A stretch of 64,000 bases of DNA from assembly GCA_018266955.1 (NCBI GenBank), contig JAFDZI010000002.1, positions 62,001 to 126,000 of the forward strand. The letters are read 5' to 3'. Position numbers and translations under genes: made by a program. Of this stretch, positions 1 through 7,451 are shown in pieces (the stretch's first letter is position 1; every line of letters begins with the position of its first letter). The stretch is from Bacteroidota bacterium (GTDB lineage: Bacteria; Bacteroidota; Bacteroidia; Flavobacteriales; Weeksellaceae). The notes under the pieces are model-generated. The model did not search any database. It saw only the letters and a program-made list of their open reading frames with translations, and had not been told where the DNA came from.

Positions 1-61
1 CTTTATTAAGAATATATAAAACAGGTTGTATAAAAGATTGTATATTAAAATCTAAATTCAT
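1..61 (-). CDS. 5' end of an unidentified gene, cut by the window edge
   Basis: On the minus strand an ATG at 59-61 opens a frame that stays open to base 1, about 20 codons, beginning MNLDFNIQSF. Nothing about its function can be read from so short a piece. It points away from the ssb region, and the bases on its upstream side are AT-rich and non-coding. It may be chance. Confidence 0.3.
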   Translation of the reverse strand, partial: MNLDFNIQSFIQPVLYILNK

Positions 62-731
62 TCTAAAACTCGTAACTCTTGTAAGTCGTTGGAAATATGA
101 TACAAATGTAATGAAAATCTGCTATATAGCACAATGTGAAGTAAATTTTGATAAAATAATTATCTATGAAATTAATTATAAAACTTCAAAAAACCATTGA
201 AGCAACTTATTTCCTTAAATGAATTTCCTTTCATTTTTCCATTGATAATGAACGCCCTCTGAATCACTTCCAACTGTGGTTTTGGTTTTTACGTTTGCAA
301 ATGTAGGACAGCATTTTTCGCACAAAAAAATCTTTTTGGGTTTCTAAAAAATTCTCTCCACTTCGCTCCAACAATTTTTCCAGACACTCCTAAACTCTTC
401 GAGCAAAAAGATTTCAAGCCCGATTCGGGATTTCTGTTTTTTCTAAACGGAACCGAACTGGGTTTTGTGTGAAAAATACTGTCCTATGGTCATCGGCAAA
501 GAAAAAGCCGGAACCTCAGTTGTACGAATCAATTCAAAATGCAGACGTTCTTTGACATCAACGAAAAAAAAATCAAAAGAAAAAACAACAAAAAATTATG
601 CTTTTACAATTTGGTAAAAGTAAAAAAAAAGCCGAGTGTCCTCGATACCAAATCAATTCACTCGCAAATTTCAATTATTAATACAATCAATCATTATTAT
701 AAAAATCATTAACAAAATAAATCAAAACATT
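62..731. other. Noncoding leader region before ssb
   Basis: No convincing gene is present. The region holds the first copy of the structured repeat (304-486), a small CGGC/GCCG hairpin at 494-510, and the sequence ACGTTCTTTGACAT at 545-558. A near match, GCGTTCATTGACAT, precedes the DUF6876 gene at 4284-4297, so it is probably a promoter or activator element. AT-rich sequence runs from there to the ssb start. Confidence 0.5.
304..486 (+). repeat. Structured noncoding repeat, copy A
   Basis: Outer arms 304-327 and 463-486 are complementary at 22 of 24 positions (one further position is a possible G-U). Inner arms 328-338 and 404-414 form a perfect 11-bp stem (AAATCTTTTTG / CAAAAAGATTT). The interval also contains TTTTTCCAGACACTCC, shared with copy B at 4065-4227. 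Copy A stands about 245 bases upstream of ssb. The inner sequences match copy B closely, while the outer stem differs in sequence but keeps pairing. It could be an RNA leader, a protein-binding DNA hairpin or a single-strand initiation site. Confidence 0.7.
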
Positions 732-1142
732 ATGAACACAATCGTAGGCAGAATTACCAAAAATGCAGAAATCAAAACATTGGCAAACAACCGACAAGTC
801 GTGAATTTTTCAGTAGCCGTGAATGATTATTACAAAAATAAACAAGGCGAAAAAATCGAACAAACCACCTATTTCAACTGTGCGTATTGGATTAGTTCCA
901 AAATAGCAGAATACCTTACCATAGGGACTTTGGTGGAATTATCGGGGAAAATTTCTTCGAGTGCGTGGATTGGAAAAGACGGAGAAATAAAATCGGGATT
1001 GAACTTAAACACTTCACGGATAAAATTTCACGGAAAGGGAAAATCCGACCAAACAACGAAAATCACAAACAATCCAACAACGGCAAAACCGCAGAAAAAT
1101 CAAGCGTTTGCGGACGATTTGGAGGATGATTTACCATTTTAA
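732..1142 (+). CDS. ssb: Single-stranded DNA-binding protein
   Basis: A 136-residue SSB. The N-terminal ~105 residues form the OB fold, opening MNTIVGRITKNAEIK and containing the usual VVNFSVAVND and YFNCAYW segments. A low-complexity linker leads to the acidic tip DDLEDDLPF that binds partner proteins in this family. SSB coats exposed single strands during replication and conjugative transfer. I chose the ATG at 732 because it matches the family N-terminus; the frame is open from 636 but that extension is not SSB-like. It heads a run of small element genes on the plus strand. Element-borne SSBs are common, and this copy probably serves the element, not the chromosome. Confidence 0.93.
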   Translation: MNTIVGRITKNAEIKTLANNRQVVNFSVAVNDYYKNKQGEKIEQTTYFNCAYWISSKIAEYLTIGTLVELSGKISSSAWIGKDGEIKSGLNLNTSRIKFHGKGKSDQTTKITNNPTTAKPQKNQAFADDLEDDLPF

Positions 1143-1153
1143 AATTCAAAATT

Positions 1154-1402
1154 ATGGAAACACAATTCAATTTTCAAATCAAAAACCGAAAAGACAAGCG
1201 AGATTGGGAACTCATCGAAGTTTCTTATCAAATCTATTGCGAAAGAAACACGGCAATCCGCTATGCAAAGCGACTTTCAAAAATTTTCCACTCGGAAATC
1301 CGAATGACACAAGGAGCAGAACCGCTGAAAACAAGCGGAACTTACATCTACGAACAAGCAGAACCTTTAAAAATCAAAAATTATGGCAAATTGGTGCAGT
1401 AA
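1154..1402 (+). CDS. Small element-type hypothetical protein
   Basis: An 82-residue polar protein starting METQFNFQIKNRKDKRDWEL, 11 bases after ssb and overlapping the next gene by 20 bases. I do not recognise a family. The start is preceded by AAAATT, as are several starts here (for example at 1383), which together with the tight spacing supports real coding in an ssb operon. No membrane segment or signal peptide is visible. Function unknown. Confidence 0.55.
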   Translation: METQFNFQIKNRKDKRDWELIEVSYQIYCERNTAIRYAKRLSKIFHSEIRMTQGAEPLKTSGTYIYEQAEPLKIKNYGKLVQ

Positions 1403-1898
1403 CACGGTCGTTTTCGGGGGAAATCCCGAAACGATTGAGCAGATAAAATGGTTGTTTCAAACAATGGCTGAAAAACAGAAAAAAGAGAGTTGCGGACAAC
1501 TTCCGGATTTTGTGAACCGAAACAACGGCGGATATTTTTTCTATATCCATTTGAATGACGAAGATACCGACACTTTCGAGTATCAAACGAAATGGTCGCC
1601 AAATATTGAAATCGTCCAAGAAATTGCGGAACACTACAAAGTAGATTTTGTGCAGGATTATGAGGAATTGGGGTGTTGCATTTTCGGCAAAGCAATCTTT
1701 GAAAACAGCGAACTGACCGACATTTATTTGGAAGATGAAGATTTTGACCAATACCAATACGATGAAGAAAAAGACCAATGGATTTTCGAGGGCAATATTT
1801 ACGGAAGTGATTACGAAATATTAGAAATTCTTTTGGAACGAAAAATCGAAAATCACTTTAACACTATTAAAAATCAACAAAATGAAATTATCAGATAA
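1383..1898 (+). CDS. DUF1281/Api92-like hypothetical protein
   Basis: A 171-residue soluble protein opening MANWCSNTVVFGG, a signature of small proteins on Bacteroidota mobile elements and phages often annotated as DUF1281 or Api92-like ferredoxin-fold proteins. The C-terminal half is very acidic (EDEDFDQYQYDEEKDQW). It overlaps the preceding gene by 20 bases and the following one by 17, so it is in the same operon. No catalytic motif is recognisable. The family assignment rests on the N-terminal motif and is moderate; the biochemical role is unknown. Confidence 0.65.
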   Translation: MANWCSNTVVFGGNPETIEQIKWLFQTMAEKQKKESCGQLPDFVNRNNGGYFFYIHLNDEDTDTFEYQTKWSPNIEIVQEIAEHYKVDFVQDYEELGCCIFGKAIFENSELTDIYLEDEDFDQYQYDEEKDQWIFEGNIYGSDYEILEILLERKIENHFNTIKNQQNEIIR

Positions 1899-2351
1899 AC
1901 CAACAGAATATTTGCTCATAAAAGCAATGAACAACAGCGATTGGGACGAATGCGATTTTGCAATCATCCACATTACAGACGAATGGAAACAAACCCAAAG
2001 AAAGCGTTTGGAAACCGCAAAAACAGTAGAAAATGACTACGATTTGAAGTGGCTGAATTATGCCGATACCAATGTAGAATTTTTCAAATTTTTGGGAGAA
2101 GATTATCCCGAAATTGAGGAATTACTTTCAGAAAAAAGCCAAATTTTCATTGAATTGGAAACAGGCGATTTAAAGAAATTGTTGCAACCCGAAAACAGTT
2201 TGAACTGCTACCAAATGCAGGTTTCAAAAACGGAAATGCCATTTACAACGCATTCGGAAAACACACAGGTGAGGAATTTTACACCGAAGAATTTTCATTA
2301 AACCAACTTGTAAAATATTCAGAACCAACAACTTTAAACCTTGAACTTTAA
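1882..2351 (+). pseudogene. Frameshifted element hypothetical protein
   Basis: The frame starting MKLSDKPTEYLLIKAMNN runs well to about residue 93, then degrades into atypical sequence ending at 2301. From about 2166 another frame reads as normal protein (LLPNAGFKNGNAIYNAFG, then KHTGEEFYTEEFS) to a stop at 2349-2351. Joining the two needs a one-base deletion (or two-base insertion) between about 2155 and 2195, giving a ~156-residue product. It overlaps the upstream gene by 17 bases. Function unknown. The break may be a real mutation or a sequencing error. Confidence 0.65.
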
Positions 2352-2370
2352 ATCTTAAACCCAAAAAATT

Positions 2371-3003
2371 ATGCAAACCAATTTTTTCAGACAAATCGCA
2401 AAAATGAACCTTTCGGGTGATTTGCAAATTACGTTAAGACCGTCATCAGAAAACGGTTTTGTCCTTTCCGTATTGCTCAAAAACGAGCAATGCGGTGATG
2501 ATGCCAAAAAACTTATTCCGCCTTTAAATCTTCGTGGAACAGCCGAAGAATTGGACAACGGATTTTTTGAAAACATTTCCACACCGCTACAAACCACTTC
2601 GGGATTGATGGTGGATATGGAAAATTTTATGAAACAACTTGAAGAAGTCAAAAAGAAATCGGCAATGGAAAAAGAGAAATCCGAGAGAGAAAAAAAGGAA
2701 AAAGAAACCAAAGCGAAAAAGTACAAAGACGCTTTTGAAAAAGCCGAAACGCTCGAAAAAGAGGGCAAATACAAAGAGGCGTGGTCGGCACTTCCGAAAG
2801 TTTCCGAATATCCCGATGTTACCGAAGAAATCCGTAAAAAACAGGACATGACCGTTCGAGATATTGGCTGGATTTCGGGAACAACCAGTTTACAGGGCAG
2901 GTTTTACTTTCCACAATCGGAACCGTTCAGCAACCCGATTCTGAAAAATACGAAACGATGGAAAACCTACCATTTGTTACCATGGAATTTGGCGAACTTT
3001 TAA
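2371..3003 (+). CDS. PRTRC system protein E, 3'-truncated by a deletion
   Basis: Residues 1 to about 157 look like PRTRC protein E: QIAKMNLSGDLQITLRPS, then KNEQCGDDAKKLIPPLNLRG, then a Lys/Glu coiled coil (about 90-130) and EGKYKEAWSALPKVSEYP. After EEIRKKQ the frame runs for ~53 residues into DNA that, read in another frame, encodes the end of the PRTRC ThiF protein, so the C-terminal quarter here is out-of-frame junk. PRTRC (ParB-related, ThiF-related cassette) genes travel on plasmids and integrative elements; their biochemical job is not settled. The truncated protein may still be made, but its partners are gone. Confidence 0.8.
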   Translation: MQTNFFRQIAKMNLSGDLQITLRPSSENGFVLSVLLKNEQCGDDAKKLIPPLNLRGTAEELDNGFFENISTPLQTTSGLMVDMENFMKQLEEVKKKSAMEKEKSEREKKEKETKAKKYKDAFEKAETLEKEGKYKEAWSALPKVSEYPDVTEEIRKKQDMTVRDIGWISGTTSLQGRFYFPQSEPFSNPILKNTKRWKTYHLLPWNLANF

Positions 3004-3201
3004 AACAATCTGAAACGGAAGACGAAACACCGAGTTGCAGTTTGGCGGAAGCATTGGAAAAGCAGGATTTGTATATCAATTCGGTTTTGGCACAAATAGG
3101 GAGTTCGCTTTTATGGAATCTATTCCGCAACGGACTAACTGAAAACAGAATTTTTTTTTCTCAATCTGAAAAATTTCAGAACTCAACCCATAACACTATA
3201 A
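2844..3201 (+). pseudogene. PRTRC ThiF-family protein, C-terminal remnant
   Basis: In the frame after the end of protein E the DNA reads RYWLDFGNN..TGQV, ENLPFVTMEFGELL, TPSCSLAEALEKQDLYINS and SLLWNLFRNGLTEN, which I recognise as the conserved C-terminal part of the PRTRC ThiF-family (E1-like) protein. There is no start, and the N-terminal nucleotide-binding half is missing. A second lesion lies in a run of nine T at 3151-3159; with eight T the frame would continue FFLNLKNFRTQPITL to the stop at 3199-3201. The remnant follows directly on truncated protein E, so one deletion fused the two. Confidence 0.78.
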
Positions 3202-3376
3202 AAAAGCCGTCCGAAGAAAATTCGGGAGGCAAAAATGCAATTCCTCCCTGTGGTCGGAATCGCATTTTTGCGGAAAGTGGATGCAATCCCATTTCTATAA
3301 CATTTTTGGTATTTTAAATGTTTACTAAAAGAGGTTACGGACTATTTTTTTGAACTTTAAATCAGAATTGTAGAAC

Positions 3377-3916
3377 TTAATTCCAAGAAACTTTCAAATC
3401 CTTAAATTCTAAATTCGACCGCTTTATTTCAAATGAATTTTTTCCGGATTGTGCGGTCGCTTTGAACCTGAATAGTTTGATAAATAAGGGTTCGCCTTGT
3501 ATATCTTTAAATGAAAAATTGAGTTTCATCGGAACTCCCATTGCCAGCTCCGGATATGGTCGGCTGGATTTATATAAATCAATTTTATATTCGTTTCCTT
3601 CAATATCCACGATAAAAATATCTTCAATCGTCATTTTTTTGTTCTCATCTTTTGTTTCAATGAGAAAACTAATGGTAATATTTTTTTCAGCTTTATTTCC
3701 TTCGACTTTTGTGATTTTAAAAGAAGAATTTTCTTGCTCTGTGTCAATTATTGGTTTGTTGATTTCAAGCCCTTTTTTCAGATATTCATTTTCCGAAGTC
3801 AAAGTTTTATTCGCTGATTGCAGAACCTCATTTTCTTTTTTGAGAGCATCGCAGTTGGTTTGACCATATATTGATGAAACCATTGATATTGCAGATAAAA
3901 GTAAGATTTTTCTCAT
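3377..3916 (-). CDS. Secreted hypothetical protein with N-terminal coiled coil
   Basis: A 179-residue protein with a signal peptide (MRKILLLSAISMVSSIYGQ), then a short heptad-like segment (KKENEVLQSANKTLTSENEYL, approximate residues 25-45) and a beta-rich C-terminal domain. No family is recognised. A periplasmic or outer-membrane location is likely; there is no lipobox at the cleavage site. It is alone on the minus strand between element genes on the plus strand, with its own -7 box at 3943-3950. It could be element cargo or a stranded chromosomal gene. Confidence 0.7.
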   Translation of the reverse strand: MRKILLLSAISMVSSIYGQTNCDALKKENEVLQSANKTLTSENEYLKKGLEINKPIIDTEQENSSFKITKVEGNKAEKNITISFLIETKDENKKMTIEDIFIVDIEGNEYKIDLYKSSRPYPELAMGVPMKLNFSFKDIQGEPLFIKLFRFKATAQSGKNSFEIKRSNLEFKDLKVSWN

Positions 3917-3942
3917 TTTGTTTTTTGTATTGATTCAATGTT

Positions 3943-3950
3943 CAAATATA
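3943..3950 (-). promoter_or_regulatory. Bacteroidota -7 box for the secreted hypothetical gene
   Basis: Read on the minus strand this is TATATTTG, an exact match to TAnnTTTG, 26 bases before the start codon at 3916. No clear -33 TTG lies at the expected spacing, so the assignment is moderate. Confidence 0.45.
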
Positions 3951-4064
3951 CAATAAAACGGTGCTTTTGTTCTATATTTTTTTCGGTTTTTCTCGTGAAA
4001 TAACCCACTGTTTCTGTCCTTTTTATTGTCTGACCAGCAAGTCGTTTTCAGTTTGCAAAAGTAT

Positions 4065-4227
4065 AAATCCCGTTTCTGCACAAAAAAAATCTTTTTGGGT
4101 TTCTAAAAAAAAATCCTTCCGCAAGCTCCAATAATTTTTCCAGACACTCCTGAACTCTTTGAGCAAAAAGATTTCAGAGCCTTTATTTCATTTTACTCCA
4201 TTCCAATTTTGTGCGAAATCGGGATTT
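4065..4227 (+). repeat. Structured noncoding repeat, copy B
   Basis: Outer arms 4065-4085 and 4207-4227 pair at 18 of 21 positions (AAATCCCG and GCACAAAA blocks match perfectly). The inner 11-bp stem 4087-4097 / 4164-4174 is identical to copy A. The outer-stem distal sequence (AAATCCCG) differs from copy A (TAGGACAG) but complementarity is retained on both arms. It ends about 118 bases before the DUF6876 gene, in the same orientation and with the same downstream GTTC-TTGACAT motif as copy A before ssb. Confidence 0.7.
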
Positions 4228-4344
4228 CTATCGTCAAAAAGCAATGAAAAACGACAGGCGTGGTCAGAAATTCATAAAGAAGAGCGTTCATTGACATTTT
4301 CGGAAAAAATAAAATAAAAAATTAACAATTAAACAATTTCAATT

Positions 4345-4677
4345 ATGAAAAATCCAAACATTTCAGCCAACGAATTTTACAACGAGTTTATGGGAACAGA
4401 ATGCTACTATTCCTATATGTTCGGAATTTTGCTGACAGATGGTGTGAATACCATTGCAGAGAAAGAAGAATGCTATTGGTTTATTGACTGCATCGCTTCT
4501 TATCAATTTGAGGGAAAATTCCGTAAAGAAGAATTTCAGGTATGGAAACTTGAAAGGGTAAATGATGCCCGATTCAAACTTTCTGCGACCAACGGAAATA
4601 ACAAAGTCCTGGCTACCCAAGACATCGAATTTTCCAATTTTTTCTTTAATGAATTGACCATTTCGCTGTCTTTCTAG
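4345..4677 (+). CDS. DUF6876 family protein
   Basis: A 110-residue soluble protein containing YSYMFGILLTDGVNTIAEK, CYWFIDCIASYQ and FQVWKL, the pattern I associate with DUF6876, a small family on Bacteroidota and other mobile elements. Its function is unknown. It stands alone, preceded by copy B of the structured repeat and the motif GCGTTCATTGACAT (4284-4297), the same arrangement as upstream of ssb, so the two genes are likely under common control. The stop at 4675-4677 is followed by noncoding DNA. Confidence 0.75.
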   Translation: MKNPNISANEFYNEFMGTECYYSYMFGILLTDGVNTIAEKEECYWFIDCIASYQFEGKFRKEEFQVWKLERVNDARFKLSATNGNNKVLATQDIEFSNFFFNELTISLSF

Positions 4678-5271
4678 TCAAAACCAAAACTGCTATTCCG
4701 CAAAACTCCAAACCCCATTTTGCCCGACCCCGCAACTCCCGAACAAAAATAGCCAACTCCGGGTGTTTTTTCACCTGCCTTTGATGTAAAACCAGCGTCA
4801 AAAGCAAGGACTGTTATGTTATTTATATTTTTCATTATCAAAACTTTATTGAAATAAATAAAATCAAAACTTCGCTCAAAAAAGTGTCGAAATCTTTGTT
4901 CGCAAAAACCCGAAAACGTTCCAACTGCAAGAAATTCACTCTTCCTTTGATGCTCAAAAACAGCATCATCACAAGCACGAAACTTTTAAGAATTGTTCAT
5001 TATTTTTTCTAATTAATTCACGAATGTTTCACATTTCTACAATCCAGTTTTTTCTTCATTTGCTCAAATGCAGAAAAAACAATACCTTTAGCATTGGATA
5101 ACTCGGATATTTTGTATTTTGTTGGCAAATATAAATATACTGAATATTAGTGAGTTGCATATTTTTTCTGACGCTTATTTCGCTAGTATCCAACAGATTA
5201 GGTGACCTTTTTAGCGAAGTATTGCTTAAGTATGATTAAAATAATACTACATCTATATATAAATTTAATTA
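4678..5271. other. Noncoding region between element backbone and lanthipeptide cluster
   Basis: No supported gene. Two diverged direct repeats are visible, around 4752-4815 and 4917-4990, sharing CCAACT and CCTTTGATG followed by an AGC-containing segment. The second includes a 7-bp-stem hairpin (TGATGCT 4948-4954 / AGCATCA 4962-4968). A minus-strand frame (4674-4835, 53 residues from an ATG) is open but unconvincing. The bases from 5100 to 5271 should contain the promoter for the cluster's first gene, but no good -33/-7 pair stands out. Confidence 0.45.
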
Positions 5272-6549
5272 ATGAAGAAAATATCATACGCTTTCATCAT
5301 TTTTATTTTTGCAGCCCTTGTCCTAAACAAGATGGTTTATCAAGAAATCCCCTGGGAGGAGAAGCAAGATTTATTTTCTGAAGTTCAACGTTATAAACAT
5401 CCTATCAAGAGCATTTCTATGGAATATCTAGATGATAATGATTTGAAGGTATTCGATACTATATTAAAAGATAACAGAGTCTTAATGTTAGGGGAAAATA
5501 CTCATTCTGACGGAGCCACTTTTAAGTTGAAAAGTAGACTTATCAAGTATCTTCATGAGAATTTGAATTATAATGTAGTTCTCTATGAAGCAGCGCAATA
5601 TGATACTTGGATTATGAATGAAGAAATGAATCACCATAAAATAGGCATTCATTCAGATTCCATTGGAGGGCTCGGTCTTTTTGAGTTTTGGTGGGCTAAT
5701 AGGGAAATGAAGCCTCTTATTGAATATTATCAAAAAACTAAAATATCAGAAAACCCTATTGAGTTGGGAGGTTTTGATTTTCAATTTTCTGGAGTTACAC
5801 TTTCAGGAAGACGTGCAAAACTTCTGAAAGATTTTCTTGAAAAAAATAACATAAATATTAATAATTTTCCTATTTTCAGTAAAAACATTAAAGAGCTTGA
5901 ATATTTTGTATTTGAAAGCTACGCAAATAAGATTCTCAAAGAAAATTATAAAAATGAGCTTCTCTTGGAAATAAATAAGATTGAAAAAATAATATTAAAA
6001 TTAGAAAAAACACCAGAAAATATAATATATGCACTATACTTTAATGACTTGAAAAATAATTTTCAGAAATCATGGAATTACAAGGAAGGATCCATGTCTA
6101 GTATGCATTATAGGGATTCAATAATGGCAAAAAATCTTATTTATCAAATAGACGACATCTATAAAAATAAAAAAATCATCATATGGTGTGCCAATATTCA
6201 TACCTTTACTGCAAGGTATGATAAAGATTACCTTCCATTAGGAGCTTATATCAAAGATAAATACGGCAAAGCTTCTTATATGTTGAACTTTTCCACATAT
6301 GCTAAAAAGAGTAATAAAGGGAATCTAACTGATAAACCAGGAAAACATGCAATAGAAAATATATTTCACGAAACAAAAACTCCTTACTTTTTTATTAATC
6401 TCCGTGATATTACTGAAAGTTCTCCTTTGAAGAAGGAATTTGTATCCACTATCAATCAAGGAGTTGATCAGAGAATGTTTTGGAGTCGTTTTCTTGATGG
6501 AATTTTTTTTATAGATACAAATACACAACTAACACCAAACAAGAAGTAA
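5272..6549 (+). CDS. Membrane-anchored erythromycin esterase-like protein
   Basis: A 425-residue protein with an uncleaved N-terminal membrane segment (about residues 5-20), followed by the erythromycin esterase/EreA-like fold. The motif GENTHSDG at residues 74-81 supplies the conserved Glu and His, and VVLYEAAQYD follows near residue 100. EreA/EreB members open macrolide lactones, but most family members have unknown substrates. Its stop overlaps the start of the next ABC ATPase gene (TAATG), so it is translated with the ABC-2 transporter and heads the cluster. It could act on the lanthipeptide or protect the producer. The family is secure, the substrate unknown. Confidence 0.85.
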   Translation: MKKISYAFIIFIFAALVLNKMVYQEIPWEEKQDLFSEVQRYKHPIKSISMEYLDDNDLKVFDTILKDNRVLMLGENTHSDGATFKLKSRLIKYLHENLNYNVVLYEAAQYDTWIMNEEMNHHKIGIHSDSIGGLGLFEFWWANREMKPLIEYYQKTKISENPIELGGFDFQFSGVTLSGRRAKLLKDFLEKNNININNFPIFSKNIKELEYFVFESYANKILKENYKNELLLEINKIEKIILKLEKTPENIIYALYFNDLKNNFQKSWNYKEGSMSSMHYRDSIMAKNLIYQIDDIYKNKKIIIWCANIHTFTARYDKDYLPLGAYIKDKYGKASYMLNFSTYAKKSNKGNLTDKPGKHAIENIFHETKTPYFFINLRDITESSPLKKEFVSTINQGVDQRMFWSRFLDGIFFIDTNTQLTPNKK

Positions 6550-7451
6550 TGGAAAGTATAATAACCAAAAATCTAAGTTACTCAATAGGTTCTAAAACCA
6601 TTTTAAATAATGTAAGTTTGAATGTTCCAGAAGGTAGTATTTATGGTTACTTAGGAAGAAACGGCGCAGGAAAATCTACTACGATTAAACTCCTTTTGGG
6701 ACTTTTGGAAGAAACTGGTGATCAAATTTTAATTCAAAATAAAAGTTTGAAGCAAAACAGGACAGAAATTCTTTTTTCAACGGGAAATCTTATAGAATCC
6801 CCTTGTTTTTATACCAAACTAACAGTTTTTGAGAATTTAAAATATCTTGATATTATTTATGAAAAAGGCACCAAAAGGATTGACGAGATTCTGGAAATAG
6901 TAGGTTTAGCTAAAGAAAAAAAGAAAAAAGCCCGTGACCTTTCTATGGGGATGAAACAACGTTTAGGAATTGCTATGGCCATATTTCATGATCCAGAGTT
7001 GCTAATTTTAGACGAACCTTTAAATGGACTCGATCCTCAAGGTATATTTGAAATGAGAAGTCTATTTCAAGAACTAAATGAACAGGGGAAAACTATTTTT
7101 ATTTCGAGCCATATTCTTAGTGAATTAGAAAAAATAACAACTCACATTGGAATTATTGAAGATGGAAAAATAGCTTTTCAAGGGACTAAAAATGAACTTT
7201 TAGGAAAAGTTGAAAAGAATGTTATTTTAAAGGTAAGTAATGGTGAAAAGGCAACTTCCGCTTTACAAGGAATCTTTAACATACTTCAAACGGATTTGAA
7301 TAAAATTTCAGTAAAAATTACTAATGACAAAGAATTCAATACGCTAATAAAAACCATAATTACAAATGAGATTGATATTTATGATATAGAATCATATAAC
7401 ACAAATCTTGAGCAAATCTTTATTAAATTAATTTCTAATATCCATGACTAA
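6549..7451 (+). CDS. ABC transporter ATP-binding protein, BcrA/LanF-type
   Basis: A 300-residue ATPase with Walker A GRNGAGKSTT (near residue 40), signature LSMGMKQRL, Walker B LLILDEPLNGLD and the H-loop SSHIL. The 80-residue C-terminal extension is typical of the BcrA/NatA branch, which includes self-immunity transporters of bacteriocin producers. The permease gene overlaps it by 8 bases and the esterase-like gene overlaps it at TAATG, giving a three-gene unit. In this setting it most likely powers immunity or expulsion of the mature lanthipeptide from the inner membrane. The transport substrate is inferred from neighbours only. Confidence 0.92.
   Translation: MESIITKNLSYSIGSKTILNNVSLNVPEGSIYGYLGRNGAGKSTTIKLLLGLLEETGDQILIQNKSLKQNRTEILFSTGNLIESPCFYTKLTVFENLKYLDIIYEKGTKRIDEILEIVGLAKEKKKKARDLSMGMKQRLGIAMAIFHDPELLILDEPLNGLDPQGIFEMRSLFQELNEQGKTIFISSHILSELEKITTHIGIIEDGKIAFQGTKNELLGKVEKNVILKVSNGEKATSALQGIFNILQTDLNKISVKITNDKEFNTLIKTIITNEIDIYDIESYNTNLEQIFIKLISNIHD

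Noticed and set aside
4674-4835. A 53-residue minus-strand frame beginning MKNINNITVLAFDAG
   Set aside because: It lies on a diverged direct repeat of noncoding character, and no family or coding pattern is visible.
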